Shown: one piece after another, positions 29,742 through 39,479 of the stretch
Layout of the letters: each line of letters begins with the position of its first letter
How positions within the stretch are numbered: the first letter of the stretch is position 1
Assembly (NCBI RefSeq): GCF_029910535.1
Contig: NZ_CP069362.1
Span: 372,001 to 436,000, forward strand
Source of the DNA: Marinitoga aeolica
GTDB taxonomy: Bacteria > Thermotogota > Thermotogae > Petrotogales > Petrotogaceae
DNA length: 64,000 nt
Reading direction: 5' to 3'
Position numbers and translations under genes: made by a program
The notes under the pieces: model-generated
Databases searched by the model: none
The model's input: only the letters and a program-made list of their open reading frames with translations
What the model was told of the DNA's origin: nothing

Positions 29742-30947
29742 TTAAATGTTTTTAATAACAATAGCAGTACCCATACCTCCACCAATACATAATGATGCTA
29801 ATCCATATTCTAAATTTCTCTTTTTCATTTCATATAATAATGTTACTGTTATTCTGTTTCCTGATGCTCCTATTGGATGTCCTAATGCTATTGCTCCTCC
29901 ATTTACATTTGTCCTTTCCATAAACCATTCTTTTGTTACTCCATATTTTTCACTGAGTTCTTTTATTACTGCTATTGATTGTGCTGCAAATGCTTCGTTT
30001 AATTCTAATAGTTCCATTTGTTCTAATTTTATTCCTTTTTTTTCTACTAAGTTTGTTATCGCTGCTACTGGTCCTATTCCCATTATACTTGGATCTACTC
30101 CTCCTTGTTCATATGCTATTATTTCTGCTAATGGTTTTAGTCCATATTTTTTTACTGCACTTTCTGATGCAAGTATCATCGCACTTGCTCCATCGTTTAT
30201 CCCTGATGAGTTCCCTGCTGTTACTGTCCCATCTTTTTTGAATGCTGGTCTGAGTTTCGCTAATGTTTCTTTTGTTGTTCCAAATCTGGGATATTCGTCT
30301 GTGTCAAATATTTTTGTTTCTTTTCTTGTTTTTATTTCTATTGGTACTATTTCGTCTTTGAATTTCCCTTCTTTTATCGCTTTTTCTGCTCTTTGCTGAC
30401 TGATTGCTGCAAATTCATCTTGTTCTTCTCTTGTTAATCCATATTTTTCTACTAAGTTTTCTGCTGTTATTCCCATGTGATATTGATTGAATACGTCTGT
30501 TAATCCATCATATACCATGTGATCTATCATTTCTATATTTCCAAATTTTAGTCCAAATCTTGCTTTTGCTGGTAGTAACATCGGTGCGTTTGACATGCTT
30601 TCCATTCCTGCTGCTACTACTATTTCTGCATTTCCTAATTTTATTTCATTTGCTGCTAACATTATTGCTTTCATTCCACTTCCACATACCATATGTACTG
30701 TGTATGCTGGTTTTTCTACTGGTATTCCTGCATATATCGCTGCTTGTCTTGCTGGTCCCATTCCTTGTCCTGCCATTAATACGTTTCCTGCTACTGTGTG
30801 ATCTACTTGTTCTGGCGCTACTCCTGCTTGTTCTAATGCCGCTTTTATTGCTTCTGCTCCTAATTCTGCTGCTTTTTTATCTTTTAATGTCCCTCCAAAA
30901 CTTCCTATTGCTGTCCTTTTTGCTCCTACTATATATACTTTTTCCAT
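29742..30947 (-). CDS. thl: Acetyl-CoA acetyltransferase (thiolase)
   Basis: A protein of 401 residues that interconverts two acetyl-CoA and acetoacetyl-CoA. Catalytic C88 is in HMVCGSGMKAIM. Downstream blocks are NEAFAAQ, the histidine in GHPIGASG and the second cysteine in ASLCIGGGMGTA. The ATG at 30947 is preceded by AGGGGGAAAAGAA and gives the normal MEKVYIVGAKRTAIGSFGG opening; a longer frame upstream is not conserved in style. As the last gene of the lysine operon it would cleave the acetoacetyl-CoA made by AtoDA, and that from crotonyl-CoA oxidation, to acetyl-CoA. Confidence 0.95.
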   Translation of the reverse strand: MEKVYIVGAKRTAIGSFGGTLKDKKAAELGAEAIKAALEQAGVAPEQVDHTVAGNVLMAGQGMGPARQAAIYAGIPVEKPAYTVHMVCGSGMKAIMLAANEIKLGNAEIVVAAGMESMSNAPMLLPAKARFGLKFGNIEMIDHMVYDGLTDVFNQYHMGITAENLVEKYGLTREEQDEFAAISQQRAEKAIKEGKFKDEIVPIEIKTRKETKIFDTDEYPRFGTTKETLAKLRPAFKKDGTVTAGNSSGINDGASAMILASESAVKKYGLKPLAEIIAYEQGGVDPSIMGIGPVAAITNLVEKKGIKLEQMELLELNEAFAAQSIAVIKELSEKYGVTKEWFMERTNVNGGAIALGHPIGASGNRITVTLLYEMKKRNLEYGLASLCIGGGMGTAIVIKNI

Positions 30948-31110
30948 TTCTTTTCCCCCTTTGTTCCTTCTCTTATTTTTTTTCATACGTAATGCCCAAG
31001 ATCTGATAGTTCTCGATATATTATTGGAATTCAAAAATAAAACGAATGAAAACTCGAAGGTTGTTTGATCTTCATAAAAGAAAATTTATAAAAATAATGT
31101 GATGAACCAT

Positions 31111-31241
31111 TGAAAATTCCCGAGAAAATTCGAATGGAGCAGGTCAATTTTGCATGGATGCAAAATTGAGTGAAGCCGAACACGGATGTGAGTCTGACAC
31201 GACCTGCTAAAATGAGAATTTTCGAGGACTCAGAATTTTCA
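31111..31241. repeat. 131-nt structured inverted-repeat element between SDR and thiolase genes
   Basis: Nested complementary arms: TGAAAATTC (31111-31119) with GAATTTTCA (31233-31241); GAAAATTC (31124-31131) with GAATTTTC (31216-31223); AGCAGGTC (31138-31145) with GACCTGCT (31201-31208). Inside is an 11-bp palindrome CAATTTTGCAT/ATGCAAAATTG (31145-31168) and a short CCG/CGG hairpin. The core is richer in G+C than its surroundings. The 347-nt gap holding it has no gene. It could be a miniature mobile element or a structured RNA that sets thiolase expression. Confidence 0.7.
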
Positions 31242-31294
31242 CCTGGTGAAGAGCATTATTTTATAATTTTCTTTACTTTTTTGGACATCCATTT

Positions 31295-32032
31295 TTATAG
31301 TACTAATCCACCATCTACACTTATTACTTGTCCTGTTATGAAACTACTTTCATCACTTGCGAGGAATAATGCTGTGTTTGCTATTTCTTTTGCTTCTCCC
31401 ATTCTTTGTAATACTGTTTTGCTTTTTACTAATTCTATTACTTTTTCTGGTAAATCTTTTGTCATTGGTGTTTTTATGAATCCTGGTGCTATTGCATTTA
31501 CTCTTACTTGTGCTCCTTTTCTTGCAAATTCTTTCGCCCATGTTTTTGTCATTGCTATCACTCCACCTTTTGTTGCTGCATAATTTGTTTGTCCTATGTT
31601 TCCATATATCCCTACTACTGATGATATGTTTATTATTGATCCTTTTCCTGCTTTCATCATTTCTGGTCCAAATTGTTGGGTCATGTTAAATACTCCTTTT
31701 AAATTTACATCTATTACCATGTCCCAATCTTCTTCTGTCATTTTTTGTATTAATGCATCTCTTGTTATCCCTGCATTATTTACTAATACATCTACTTTTC
31801 CTTCTTCTGCTATTACTTTTTCTTTAAATTCTGCTATTGCTTTTCTATCTGTTACACTTAATTTATATCCTTTTACATTTTCATATTTGCTTTCTAATTC
31901 TTTTAATCCTTCTTCGTTTAAATCACATGCATATACTACTTTTGCTCCTTCTTCTGCAAATCTTTCTACCATCGCTCTTCCTAATCCCCTTGCTCCTCCT
32001 GTTACTATACATACTTTCCCTTCCATTCTCAT
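31295..32032 (-). CDS. Short-chain dehydrogenase, probably acetoacetyl-CoA reductase / 3-hydroxybutyryl-CoA dehydrogenase
   Basis: A classical SDR of 245 residues. The nucleotide site TGGARGLGR is at 11-19, NNAG at 85-88, and the catalytic S138, Y151 and K155 are in place. Overall it is FabG/PhaB-like. Its place in the lysine operon with a MaoC hydratase and thiolase argues for action on the CoA ester (R)-3-hydroxybutyryl-CoA/acetoacetyl-CoA rather than on ACP in fatty acid synthesis. That assignment is inference. The start codon overlaps the kamE stop as ATGA. An alternative ATG lies two codons downstream. Confidence 0.85.
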   Translation of the reverse strand: MRMEGKVCIVTGGARGLGRAMVERFAEEGAKVVYACDLNEEGLKELESKYENVKGYKLSVTDRKAIAEFKEKVIAEEGKVDVLVNNAGITRDALIQKMTEEDWDMVIDVNLKGVFNMTQQFGPEMMKAGKGSIINISSVVGIYGNIGQTNYAATKGGVIAMTKTWAKEFARKGAQVRVNAIAPGFIKTPMTKDLPEKVIELVKSKTVLQRMGEAKEIANTALFLASDESSFITGQVISVDGGLVL

Positions 32033-32844
32033 TCCTCTTTCCCTCCTGTTTTATTTTCTTCTTGCATTCTTCTATATAATTCTTGTGCAATATATGAAGC
32101 AACATCGTCTGCATAACTATTAGCACCAAATCCTGCATCATATCCTAATTCTTTTACTAATTCATGAGTGATCCTTGGACCGCCTGCAATTAATATTACT
32201 TTGTCTCTTATACCTTCTGCTTCTAATAGTTCTACTAATTCTGTAAGATTTTTTATATGAATATCTTTTTGAGTTACCGTTTGTGAAACGAGCAATGCAT
32301 CTGCATTAAATTCTATTGCTTTTGCTACGAATTCTTCATTTGGTACCTGACTTCCCATATTTAATGTTTCGAACATTTCATATCTTTCAAGTCCATAATG
32401 TCCTGCATATCCTTTCATGTTCATTATCGCATCTATACCAACAGTATGAGCATCTGTACCTGTACTTGCACCTATTACTCTTATTTTTCTTCCAATATTT
32501 TTCTTAATAAACTCATCTGTTTCTTCCATAGACCATGTTGTTGATTCTACTTTTGGCACATGAATAGCTGTATAGTCTACTGTATGCGTACAGCTACCAT
32601 AAGCTATGATAAATGTAAAACCTGTTGTTAATTCTTTATGATATACCACCATCGGTTCATCAAATCCCATTTTTTTCATTAATTGTTTTGCTGCTTCTAC
32701 TGCTTCATCACCATCTGGCACAGGCAATGTGAAACTCAATTGAGTTTTTCCATCATTCATTGTATCGCCATATGGTTTAATGGCTTTTAAATTTAATGTT
32801 TTATCAAAATCTTTTTTTTCTGTTGAATATAATCCTCCACTCAT
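32029..32844 (-). CDS. kamE: Lysine 5,6-aminomutase beta subunit
   Basis: A protein of 271 residues that binds adenosylcobalamin and pyridoxal phosphate and, with KamD, moves the terminal amino group of beta-lysine to C5, giving 3,5-diaminohexanoate. The cobalamin motif D131-x-H133-x2-G136 (TDAHTVGIDAIMN) and the PLP-binding lysine K144 are present, the same positions known for the clostridial enzyme. The start overlaps the kamD stop as ATGA. The fold after residue 120 is the Rossmann-like B12 domain. Confidence 0.96.
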   Translation of the reverse strand: MSGGLYSTEKKDFDKTLNLKAIKPYGDTMNDGKTQLSFTLPVPDGDEAVEAAKQLMKKMGFDEPMVVYHKELTTGFTFIIAYGSCTHTVDYTAIHVPKVESTTWSMEETDEFIKKNIGRKIRVIGASTGTDAHTVGIDAIMNMKGYAGHYGLERYEMFETLNMGSQVPNEEFVAKAIEFNADALLVSQTVTQKDIHIKNLTELVELLEAEGIRDKVILIAGGPRITHELVKELGYDAGFGANSYADDVASYIAQELYRRMQEENKTGGKEE

Positions 32845-34397
32845 GGTCTTTCAGCCTCCAACATCTTTTTAATAAATGGATTAAAGTAATTTTTACCTTT
32901 TTCAAATACACCATCTAACCCTTTTCCACCATCAATTGGTCTTTTTATATTTGCAAATGTCCCTTTTGATAAGGATACAAATAATCCATCATGAACCATT
33001 TTTTCTAATAATTCTATGGATTCATCTAATACCTGTTGTGCTCTTTTTTGAATTATTCCATCTTTTTTGAATTCTATTTCATCACCTATATTTTTTAAAT
33101 TATTAAAGATATATCTTGCATTTTCTATTGATAAGTATCTATCTGACATAAACGGAGTATGTATTGCTTCTGTAAGCATACCCAATAATTGTATTCCCTG
33201 ATGTGTCCAGATAGACACTACATTAAACAATGCATCCTGTACATGACCTTTAAATATATTTCCTGTCATATATTTGGTAGGCGGCATGTATTTTAATGGG
33301 GCTTTAGGGAATATTTCTCTTAACATTTGAGCTTGAGCTAATTCATATAGGAAACCATTGGTAAGATCTGGATTCATTTCAAATGCATGACCTAAACCCA
33401 TTTGCTCTTCAGGAATACCAGCCATTAATGCTAATTGCTCATTTATTAAATCAGAAGTAAGAACTGTATGCGCTTCTTCATATGCATCTGCTGTTGTTAA
33501 ATAATTATCTTCACCTGTATTAATAATAATGCCTGAGAATCCATTTATAACCCTTGAGAAATATTGGTCTATTATTGTTCTTTTCATATTTATATCTCTA
33601 AATAATATTCCATACAATGCATCATTAAGCATTACATCAAGTCTTTCCATAGCACCCATTGCTGATATTTCAGGCATACATAACCCTGATGCATAATTAA
33701 CCAATCTTATGTATCTTCCAACTTCTTCACCAACTTCATCTAATGCTTTTCTCATTATTCTAAAGTTTTCTTGTGTCGCCATTGTTCCGCCAAATCCTTC
33801 AGTGGTTGGACCGTATGGAACGTAATCTAATAAGCTTTGTCCTGTTGTTCTTATAACAGCTATAATATCTGCACCCTGTCTTGCAGCAGCTTGTGCTTGA
33901 ATAACATCTTCATATATATTACCTGTAGCAACTATTACATATAAATATGGTTGTGGCCCTTCACCTAATTTTTCTAAGTATTCATTTCTTTTTCTTCTAT
34001 TATCCTGAATTCTTTTTATCATACTATCCACAAAAGGAGTTAAGGCTTCTTGAACTTTTTCTATAGAATGAACTTTTATTTTTGATAAATCCATTTCTTC
34101 TTTAGCTATTTTTTCCGCAATTTCTTGTGGAGCTAATCCTGTTTCAATTATTGCATTTCCTAATAGGAATGCTGCTCCTTGTTCTAATAATCCTTTTTCT
34201 TTTATGTGATCAACTACTATATTTGGTAATGGTACTTCATTTTCATCTATTCCATCAATTCCTAATAATCTACATATAGTTCTTTCAACAGAGACTGTTG
34301 ATCTTTTATCCACAAAATTCTGTACATCTTCAGCTATTTTTTTCGCTAAACCTCTTGCGTATTCAACTTTTTTAAAATCTAAACCTAATTTACTCAT
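32841..34397 (-). CDS. kamD: Lysine 5,6-aminomutase alpha subunit
   Basis: A protein of 518 residues, the TIM-barrel partner of KamE in the adenosylcobalamin- and PLP-dependent aminomutase that acts on beta-lysine or D-lysine. It shows AAARQGADIIAVIRTTGQSLLDYVPYGPTTEGFGGT and a C-terminal KGTFANIKRPIDGGKGLDGVFEKGKNYFNPF, both typical of the subunit. The length matches known KamD proteins (about 515-520). The gene starts inside the kamC 3' end with an 8-nt overlap and overlaps kamE by 4 nt, which indicates coupled translation of the complex. Confidence 0.96.
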   Translation of the reverse strand: MSKLGLDFKKVEYARGLAKKIAEDVQNFVDKRSTVSVERTICRLLGIDGIDENEVPLPNIVVDHIKEKGLLEQGAAFLLGNAIIETGLAPQEIAEKIAKEEMDLSKIKVHSIEKVQEALTPFVDSMIKRIQDNRRKRNEYLEKLGEGPQPYLYVIVATGNIYEDVIQAQAAARQGADIIAVIRTTGQSLLDYVPYGPTTEGFGGTMATQENFRIMRKALDEVGEEVGRYIRLVNYASGLCMPEISAMGAMERLDVMLNDALYGILFRDINMKRTIIDQYFSRVINGFSGIIINTGEDNYLTTADAYEEAHTVLTSDLINEQLALMAGIPEEQMGLGHAFEMNPDLTNGFLYELAQAQMLREIFPKAPLKYMPPTKYMTGNIFKGHVQDALFNVVSIWTHQGIQLLGMLTEAIHTPFMSDRYLSIENARYIFNNLKNIGDEIEFKKDGIIQKRAQQVLDESIELLEKMVHDGLFVSLSKGTFANIKRPIDGGKGLDGVFEKGKNYFNPFIKKMLEAERP

Positions 34398-35739
34398 TAG
34401 AGTTTTCCTCCTTTTTTAACTTTTCTATTGTACCTATCAATTTATTATCTATGTTTAATAGTTTTGCTATTGTCAATGCTTCTTCTGGAACTATTTCTTT
34501 TTTATCTTCAATTAATGAATAATCTATAATTTCTGTTATATTTTCTGGTGATATTTTCTCTTTTAGTCGCTCTTTTTTTATACCTTTTATTCTTAATTTC
34601 CTTATTTTTTCATCTGCTACATTATTAAAATGCGTTGTTATTAAAGAAATGGAATTTAATTCATTAAGTATTGTAATTACAGCTTTTACTATTAATTTCC
34701 CTTCATGTGGATTTGTATTTCTTGCTAATTCATCAAGTAATATTAGTGCATTATCGTTATTTTTTAGATATTTCAATATATCATCTAACTTTATCATTTC
34801 TGCAGCGTATGATGATAATCCACTTAATGTTGATTGATAATCCCCAGAAATTAAGAATATCTTTTTTAAAACTTTTAATTTTGCCGATTTCGCTGGTACA
34901 TAAAAACCATATTGAAATAAGTATTGTGATAAGGCTAATGTCCTTAATACTACTGTTTTACCAGTCATATTTGCACCGGTAATTAATGTAACCCCTTCAA
35001 ATAATTCAATATCTACTGGTTGATATTGTTTATTTTCTTTTTCTAATCTATCTTTTATTACAGGATTAAATAATCCATGATAACTTATGTAATCGGAAAA
35101 TTCAGGTTTTGTAAAGCCGTATTCTATTGTTTGCTTTGCTTTTGCCAATACAAAATCTAACTCTGCTATATCTCTTAATGCATGCTCAAGATTATTTATA
35201 TATTTTTTTAACTTTTGAGTTAGTTTTTCTCTGATTTTTTCTTCTATCTCTGCTTCTTTTAGAAGTAATTCTTCTTTTTTTTCATCTGTTACTTTTTTTT
35301 TCTCTTTTCTTATTTTAGCTAACTCTTCTGAATATGAATCATATATATAGAATGTAGGTAATTTGTTATTATCTGGATCCAGTATTTCTATTACTTTTTC
35401 TAAAGAAGGTTGTTTTAAATAAGAAAAATGAATAATTTTTCTTATTTCTTCATAATATAATGAAAAATATTTTATTTCATAAAGTTCAATATCATCTAAT
35501 ATATATTCTCCTTTTAATTTCTCTATTGTATTCGTTATATCTTTTATGTACATTAAATTGTTTTTTATTTTTTCGATTTTTTCTTTTTGATACTGAATAG
35601 CTTCTATTGTTTCCTCTATTTTATTGAGCTCTTTAAAGATTTGATTTTCTTCTATAAAGAAAATCAGATTTTTTGCTTTTTTTTGACCTAATGGGGTTAT
35701 TATCTCTAATTTATTTAAAAGATAATTTATTTCAAACAT
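34390..35739 (-). CDS. kamC: MutS-like ATPase, probable lysine 5,6-aminomutase reactivase subunit KamC
   Basis: A protein of 449 residues. Residues 140-200 are strongly coiled coil, followed by a MutS-type ABC ATPase with Walker A GANMTGKT at 255-262 and Walker B ALILLDELARN, plus the HFNNVAD switch region. It lacks the mismatch-recognition domains of MutS. Such proteins sit in lysine-fermentation operons and are annotated as reactivase for the B12 enzyme, releasing damaged cofactor. Here it lies between kamB and kamD, overlapping both. The specific role is inferred from family and position. Confidence 0.85.
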   Translation of the reverse strand: MFEINYLLNKLEIITPLGQKKAKNLIFFIEENQIFKELNKIEETIEAIQYQKEKIEKIKNNLMYIKDITNTIEKLKGEYILDDIELYEIKYFSLYYEEIRKIIHFSYLKQPSLEKVIEILDPDNNKLPTFYIYDSYSEELAKIRKEKKKVTDEKKEELLLKEAEIEEKIREKLTQKLKKYINNLEHALRDIAELDFVLAKAKQTIEYGFTKPEFSDYISYHGLFNPVIKDRLEKENKQYQPVDIELFEGVTLITGANMTGKTVVLRTLALSQYLFQYGFYVPAKSAKLKVLKKIFLISGDYQSTLSGLSSYAAEMIKLDDILKYLKNNDNALILLDELARNTNPHEGKLIVKAVITILNELNSISLITTHFNNVADEKIRKLRIKGIKKERLKEKISPENITEIIDYSLIEDKKEIVPEEALTIAKLLNIDNKLIGTIEKLKKEENSNE

Positions 35740-36710
35740 AATTCATCTTCCCTTACGTTTAGTATAGGTATATCTATTACTTCTTTTAATCTCCTTTTTA
35801 TTTCATTTGAATTTAACATATATCCACGAGGTGAATATGGATTAATTGTTATAGCTATTAATTTCGTCTTTTTTAGAACCTTTATTGTTCCACCCTTTTT
35901 TGTGTAAAGATTAAAAGTCTCTGGAGATACAAAAATTTTTGTGAAATCTTTTACTATTATTTCAACATCTTTTAGTTTTTTTTGTTTGGTTAAATATTTT
36001 AAAAAACTTTCAGTTAAGGCTCCTGTTATATATATTTTTTTTCCATACTCTAATATATGTTTTTTCAAAGATTTAAAGGTTAATAATGATTTTATAGGTA
36101 ATTTTTCTATATTTTCTGATATAGAGTATATTCCGTCTTCTAAATCAAAAAGTTTTTCACTATTTTCATATTCTTTTAATTGTATTAAATTCACTATATG
36201 TTTTGTTTTCTTCACAAGTTCATTGATATTTATTGTCAAAGCTGCTCCTGTAGCTAAAATCATCGCATCAGTTATTACTGGAGAAGCGGGGCTTAACCTT
36301 GATAAAGCCCCGTCTATTAATACTATTTCTGTTCCAAAACCTTTTATCTTTTTTATTAATTCTTTTATTTTAACCGTTGATTGAGGTCCTGCTAATATTA
36401 CTTTTCCATTATCTAAAGCTTTTGCTATAACTATTCTACCTAATGATGTTCTCAATCCATCTTCCACAGATAATATTTCTGCTGTGAGCTTTTTTTGTTT
36501 ATAAAATTTTTCTGCTGTGGCAAATATGGTTCCTTCTTTTATTTTTATTTCAGGTTTTGGAGTTGTGGTTACCTGATCTATAGATTCGCCATCTATTCCT
36601 ATTGAGGTTATTCCTATTTTTTTATTTAATTTTTTTATAATGTAATTCAAGGTTTCTGTTTTTCCTGTGTTTTTTTCAAGACCAACTACAGATATGCTTT
36701 CAAAATTCAC
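35727..36710 (-). CDS. kamB: P-loop protein, probable lysine 5,6-aminomutase reactivase subunit KamB
   Basis: A protein of 327 residues with a Walker A motif near the N-terminus, GLEKNTGKTET (10-20), and VILAGPQSTVK and IVLIDGALSRLSPASP further on, suggesting an ATP- or GTP-dependent enzyme. It always travels with KamC in lysine-degradation clusters of other fermenters and is thought to reactivate the aminomutase. Catalytic details are not known. It overlaps kamC by 13 nt, and its ATG is 3 nt from the MaoC-type gene upstream. Confidence 0.8.
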   Translation of the reverse strand: MNFESISVVGLEKNTGKTETLNYIIKKLNKKIGITSIGIDGESIDQVTTTPKPEIKIKEGTIFATAEKFYKQKKLTAEILSVEDGLRTSLGRIVIAKALDNGKVILAGPQSTVKIKELIKKIKGFGTEIVLIDGALSRLSPASPVITDAMILATGAALTININELVKKTKHIVNLIQLKEYENSEKLFDLEDGIYSISENIEKLPIKSLLTFKSLKKHILEYGKKIYITGALTESFLKYLTKQKKLKDVEIIVKDFTKIFVSPETFNLYTKKGGTIKVLKKTKLIAITINPYSPRGYMLNSNEIKRRLKEVIDIPILNVREDELCLK

Positions 36711-36713
36711 TTT

Positions 36714-37124
36714 TTATTCTCCTTTAAATAATACTAATGCTTCTCCATCTACTGCTAATTTTCCATCTTCTTTTATTATTTGAGTAGTTAATACTAATCT
36801 TGATTTTTCTTCTATTTTTTCTTTTACTGTTATTTTAATTGTTATTTCTTCATCAAGATATATAGGTTTTAAGAACTTTGAATCTTGTTTCATATATATC
36901 GTTCCTGGCCCCGGAAATTCCATTCCCAAAACCGCTGATATTAAACCAACGCTCAATATACCATGTGCAATTCTTTTTTTAAATATTGTTTTTGATGCAA
37001 ATTCTTCATCTAAATGAACAGGATTTTTATCACCAGTTATTTCTGCAAATGTTTCTACCATATGCGCCGTAATTTTTCTTTTTACTTCATATGTTTGATT
37101 CAATTTTATATCTTCATACTTCAT
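36714..37124 (-). CDS. MaoC/PhaJ-like enoyl-CoA hydratase
   Basis: A single hot-dog domain of 136 residues with the (R)-specific hydratase motif [15 protein letters not shown] (catalytic D32 and H37) and RIAHGIL. Such enzymes hydrate crotonyl-CoA to (R)-3-hydroxybutyryl-CoA. In this operon it would connect crotonyl-CoA, the product of Kal, with the SDR dehydrogenase. The start overlaps the kamA stop as ATGA. Its presence is not usual in lysine operons that end in butyrate. Confidence 0.86.
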   Translation of the reverse strand: MKYEDIKLNQTYEVKRKITAHMVETFAEITGDKNPVHLDEEFASKTIFKKRIAHGILSVGLISAVLGMEFPGPGTIYMKQDSKFLKPIYLDEEITIKITVKEKIEEKSRLVLTTQIIKEDGKLAVDGEALVLFKGE

Positions 37125-38413
37125 TTTTTCTCCTCCACTAAATGTTGGTATTTTTCCTTTAATTTTGCTCTTTCATGTCTTTCTAAATGATTGGGTTCTA
37201 ATGATATTCTATCTTTACTATCAAATAAACCTGCTACACCATACCATTTATATTTTTCTCTGTATTCTGTATCATCTACATCTGTTGTTGTGTCTTCTGG
37301 TTCATGATATGTTGTTATTACACCTTCATAATTTCTAAGTATTACTGTATGATCATTTCTTGCTAGTAAATAATTTGGCATTAATCTTATCTTTCCACCA
37401 CCACCAGGTGCATCTACAACAAATGATGGAACTGCAAAACCTGATGTGTGCCCAATTAATGATTCCATTATTTCTAAACCTTTTGATACTGATGTTCTGA
37501 AGTGTTCTATACCTTGAGATAGGTCACATTGATAGATATAATATGGTCTTACTCTTATTTTTACTAATTGATGCATTAATTCCATCATAATGTATTTACT
37601 ATCATTTACACCCCTTAGTAATACTGTTTGATTACCAAGCGGAATACCAGCATCTGCTAATTTTCTACATGCTTCTGCTGATTCTGGTGTAATTTCTTTT
37701 GGATGATTAAAATGTGTATTCAACCAAATTGGGTGATATTTTTTCAACATATTTACTAATTCATCTGTTATTATCTGTGGAAATACTACAGGTGTCCTTG
37801 TACCAATTCTAATAATTTCAACATGTGGAATCTTTCTTAATTCTTTAATTATATATTCAAGCATTGGAATACCAACCATTAATGCATCTCCACCGGATAA
37901 TAATACATCTCTAACTTGAGGTGTATTTCTAATATATTCCAATGCAGCATTTATATCATCCATACTTTTATGAGCATCAGTTTGACCAGCAAATCTTCTT
38001 CTTGTACAATGTCTACAATACATAGAGCACATATCTGTTATTAAGAACAAAACTCTATCAGGGTATCTATGAGTTAAACCTGGAGCAGGTGAATCTTCAT
38101 CTTCATGTAATGGATCAACCATATCCCAAACGCTTTTTACTAATTCTTTAGCTGTAGGAACTGCTTGCCTTCTTATTGGACATTTTGGATCATCTGGATC
38201 CATTAATGATGCATAATATGGTGTAATTGCCATCCTTAATGTTTTTAATGCATTTCTAACTCCCTCTTCTTCTTCCGGAGTTAAATTTATTACCTGTTTT
38301 AATGTGTCTACATCTGTGATTCTATTTCTCATTTGCCAATGCCAGTCATTCCATTGCTCTTCTGTTACATCTTTCCATAATGGTATTTCTGTATAATGTC
38401 TTCTTTTTTTCAT
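37121..38413 (-). CDS. kamA: L-lysine 2,3-aminomutase
   Basis: A radical SAM and PLP enzyme of 430 residues that converts L-lysine to L-beta-lysine, the first step of fermentation. The iron-sulfur motif is C129-x3-C133-x2-C136 ([15 protein letters not shown]). The radical SAM barrel includes [11 protein letters not shown] and [12 protein letters not shown]. The C-terminal [13 protein letters not shown] contains the likely PLP lysine. Length and N-terminal helical region match clostridial KamA. It is 18 nt after kdd. Confidence 0.97.
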   Translation of the reverse strand: MKKRRHYTEIPLWKDVTEEQWNDWHWQMRNRITDVDTLKQVINLTPEEEEGVRNALKTLRMAITPYYASLMDPDDPKCPIRRQAVPTAKELVKSVWDMVDPLHEDEDSPAPGLTHRYPDRVLFLITDMCSMYCRHCTRRRFAGQTDAHKSMDDINAALEYIRNTPQVRDVLLSGGDALMVGIPMLEYIIKELRKIPHVEIIRIGTRTPVVFPQIITDELVNMLKKYHPIWLNTHFNHPKEITPESAEACRKLADAGIPLGNQTVLLRGVNDSKYIMMELMHQLVKIRVRPYYIYQCDLSQGIEHFRTSVSKGLEIMESLIGHTSGFAVPSFVVDAPGGGGKIRLMPNYLLARNDHTVILRNYEGVITTYHEPEDTTTDVDDTEYREKYKWYGVAGLFDSKDRISLEPNHLERHERAKLKEKYQHLVEEKK

Positions 38414-38431
38414 CTTTTTTGTCCCCCCTGA

Positions 38432-39466
38432 TTATATATATAATTTTTCAAATAATTCTCTTATTTCTTTTGAATCTCTCAATATTTGAAGTGTCAAATC
38501 AGCATGACCTTTTGTGTATCCATTTCCAATCATCATATTAATATCTTTACCAACACCTTCTGCACCTAAAGCTGCCTTTGTAAATGATGTTGCCATTGAA
38601 AAGAAGTATACAGTTCCCTCATCTTTAGTAATTAGTATAGATGACATTTCAGTATCTGGAACATTTACATTATTAATTGTTACATCACAATATTTACCAT
38701 TAGTAACTTCCAATACTTTATGATATATATCAACTGGTTTTGTAGCATCTGCTACAATTACTTCATGAGCTAATTTCATATCTTTTATTCTTTTTGCATT
38801 TTCTTCAGAATATTCTACGACTATAACTTTGCCTTTATCGCCAGCATTTTTCATTGCCTGGTAGGAACATAAAACTCCTGATTTTCCTCCACCACCAATA
38901 ATACAAACTGTATCTCCTTCTTTTACTAATTTATTTACTTGAGCTGGAGCACCTGCTACATCAAGAGCTGCTAATGCTAATTTTTCGGGTATATCTTCTG
39001 GTAATTTTGCATATATACCTGTTTCAAATAATATTGCTTGACCATCTATATCAACCTGATCATTTTCTATGTTAATCTTTTTTATTTTTTCTATTTTTAA
39101 AGGAGTTAAAGATAAGGATACTAATGTAGCAATTTTATCTCCAACTTTTAATGTTTTATCGGGAAAATCTGGACCTATTTCTTTTACTGTACCTATAAGC
39201 ATTCCTCCAGATCCAGTTACAGGGTTTTGCATTTTACCCCTTTCATTTACTATATCAAGAATCATCTTTTCCATCTTTTTTACATCTTTATTGCATGCTT
39301 CTTTGATTTGAGTAAAACTTGCTGAATCAATATTTAAAGTTATTACATCAATCAGCAACTCATTTGAATATATCTCCATTGTATTATCAATTTTTTTTGC
39401 TGCTTGAGGTAATAATCCCTTTGGTTCTATTACCCTATGTGTTCCAAATGGACAACCTTTTTTCAT
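38432..39466 (-). CDS. kdd: L-erythro-3,5-diaminohexanoate dehydrogenase
   Basis: A protein of 344 residues that oxidatively deaminates 3,5-diaminohexanoate to 5-amino-3-oxohexanoate with NAD(P)+. It opens MKKGCPFGTHRVIEPKGLLPQAAKKID, the signature of the family, with GSGGMLIGTV and the Rossmann motif IIGGGGKSGVLCSYQAMK near 190. It resembles medium-chain dehydrogenases but lacks an evident catalytic zinc cluster. It lies between kce and kamA. Confidence 0.95.
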   Translation of the reverse strand: MKKGCPFGTHRVIEPKGLLPQAAKKIDNTMEIYSNELLIDVITLNIDSASFTQIKEACNKDVKKMEKMILDIVNERGKMQNPVTGSGGMLIGTVKEIGPDFPDKTLKVGDKIATLVSLSLTPLKIEKIKKINIENDQVDIDGQAILFETGIYAKLPEDIPEKLALAALDVAGAPAQVNKLVKEGDTVCIIGGGGKSGVLCSYQAMKNAGDKGKVIVVEYSEENAKRIKDMKLAHEVIVADATKPVDIYHKVLEVTNGKYCDVTINNVNVPDTEMSSILITKDEGTVYFFSMATSFTKAALGAEGVGKDINMMIGNGYTKGHADLTLQILRDSKEIRELFEKLYI

Positions 39467-39479
39467 CTTTTCCCCTCCA

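Noticed and set aside
31295-32032. Assignment as fatty-acid synthesis FabG
   Set aside because: No fatty acid genes are nearby; the operon context favours a CoA-ester dehydrogenase. Sequence alone does not decide.
29746-32123. Long leucine- or isoleucine-rich frames on the plus strand opposite the lysine genes
   Set aside because: They are antisense shadows caused by AT-rich codon use and lack binding sites. The frames at 47488-49062 opposite the chemoreceptor are of the same kind.
34390-35739. DNA mismatch repair protein MutS
   Set aside because: Only the ATPase part resembles MutS; the mismatch-binding domains are missing and it overlaps kamB and kamD.
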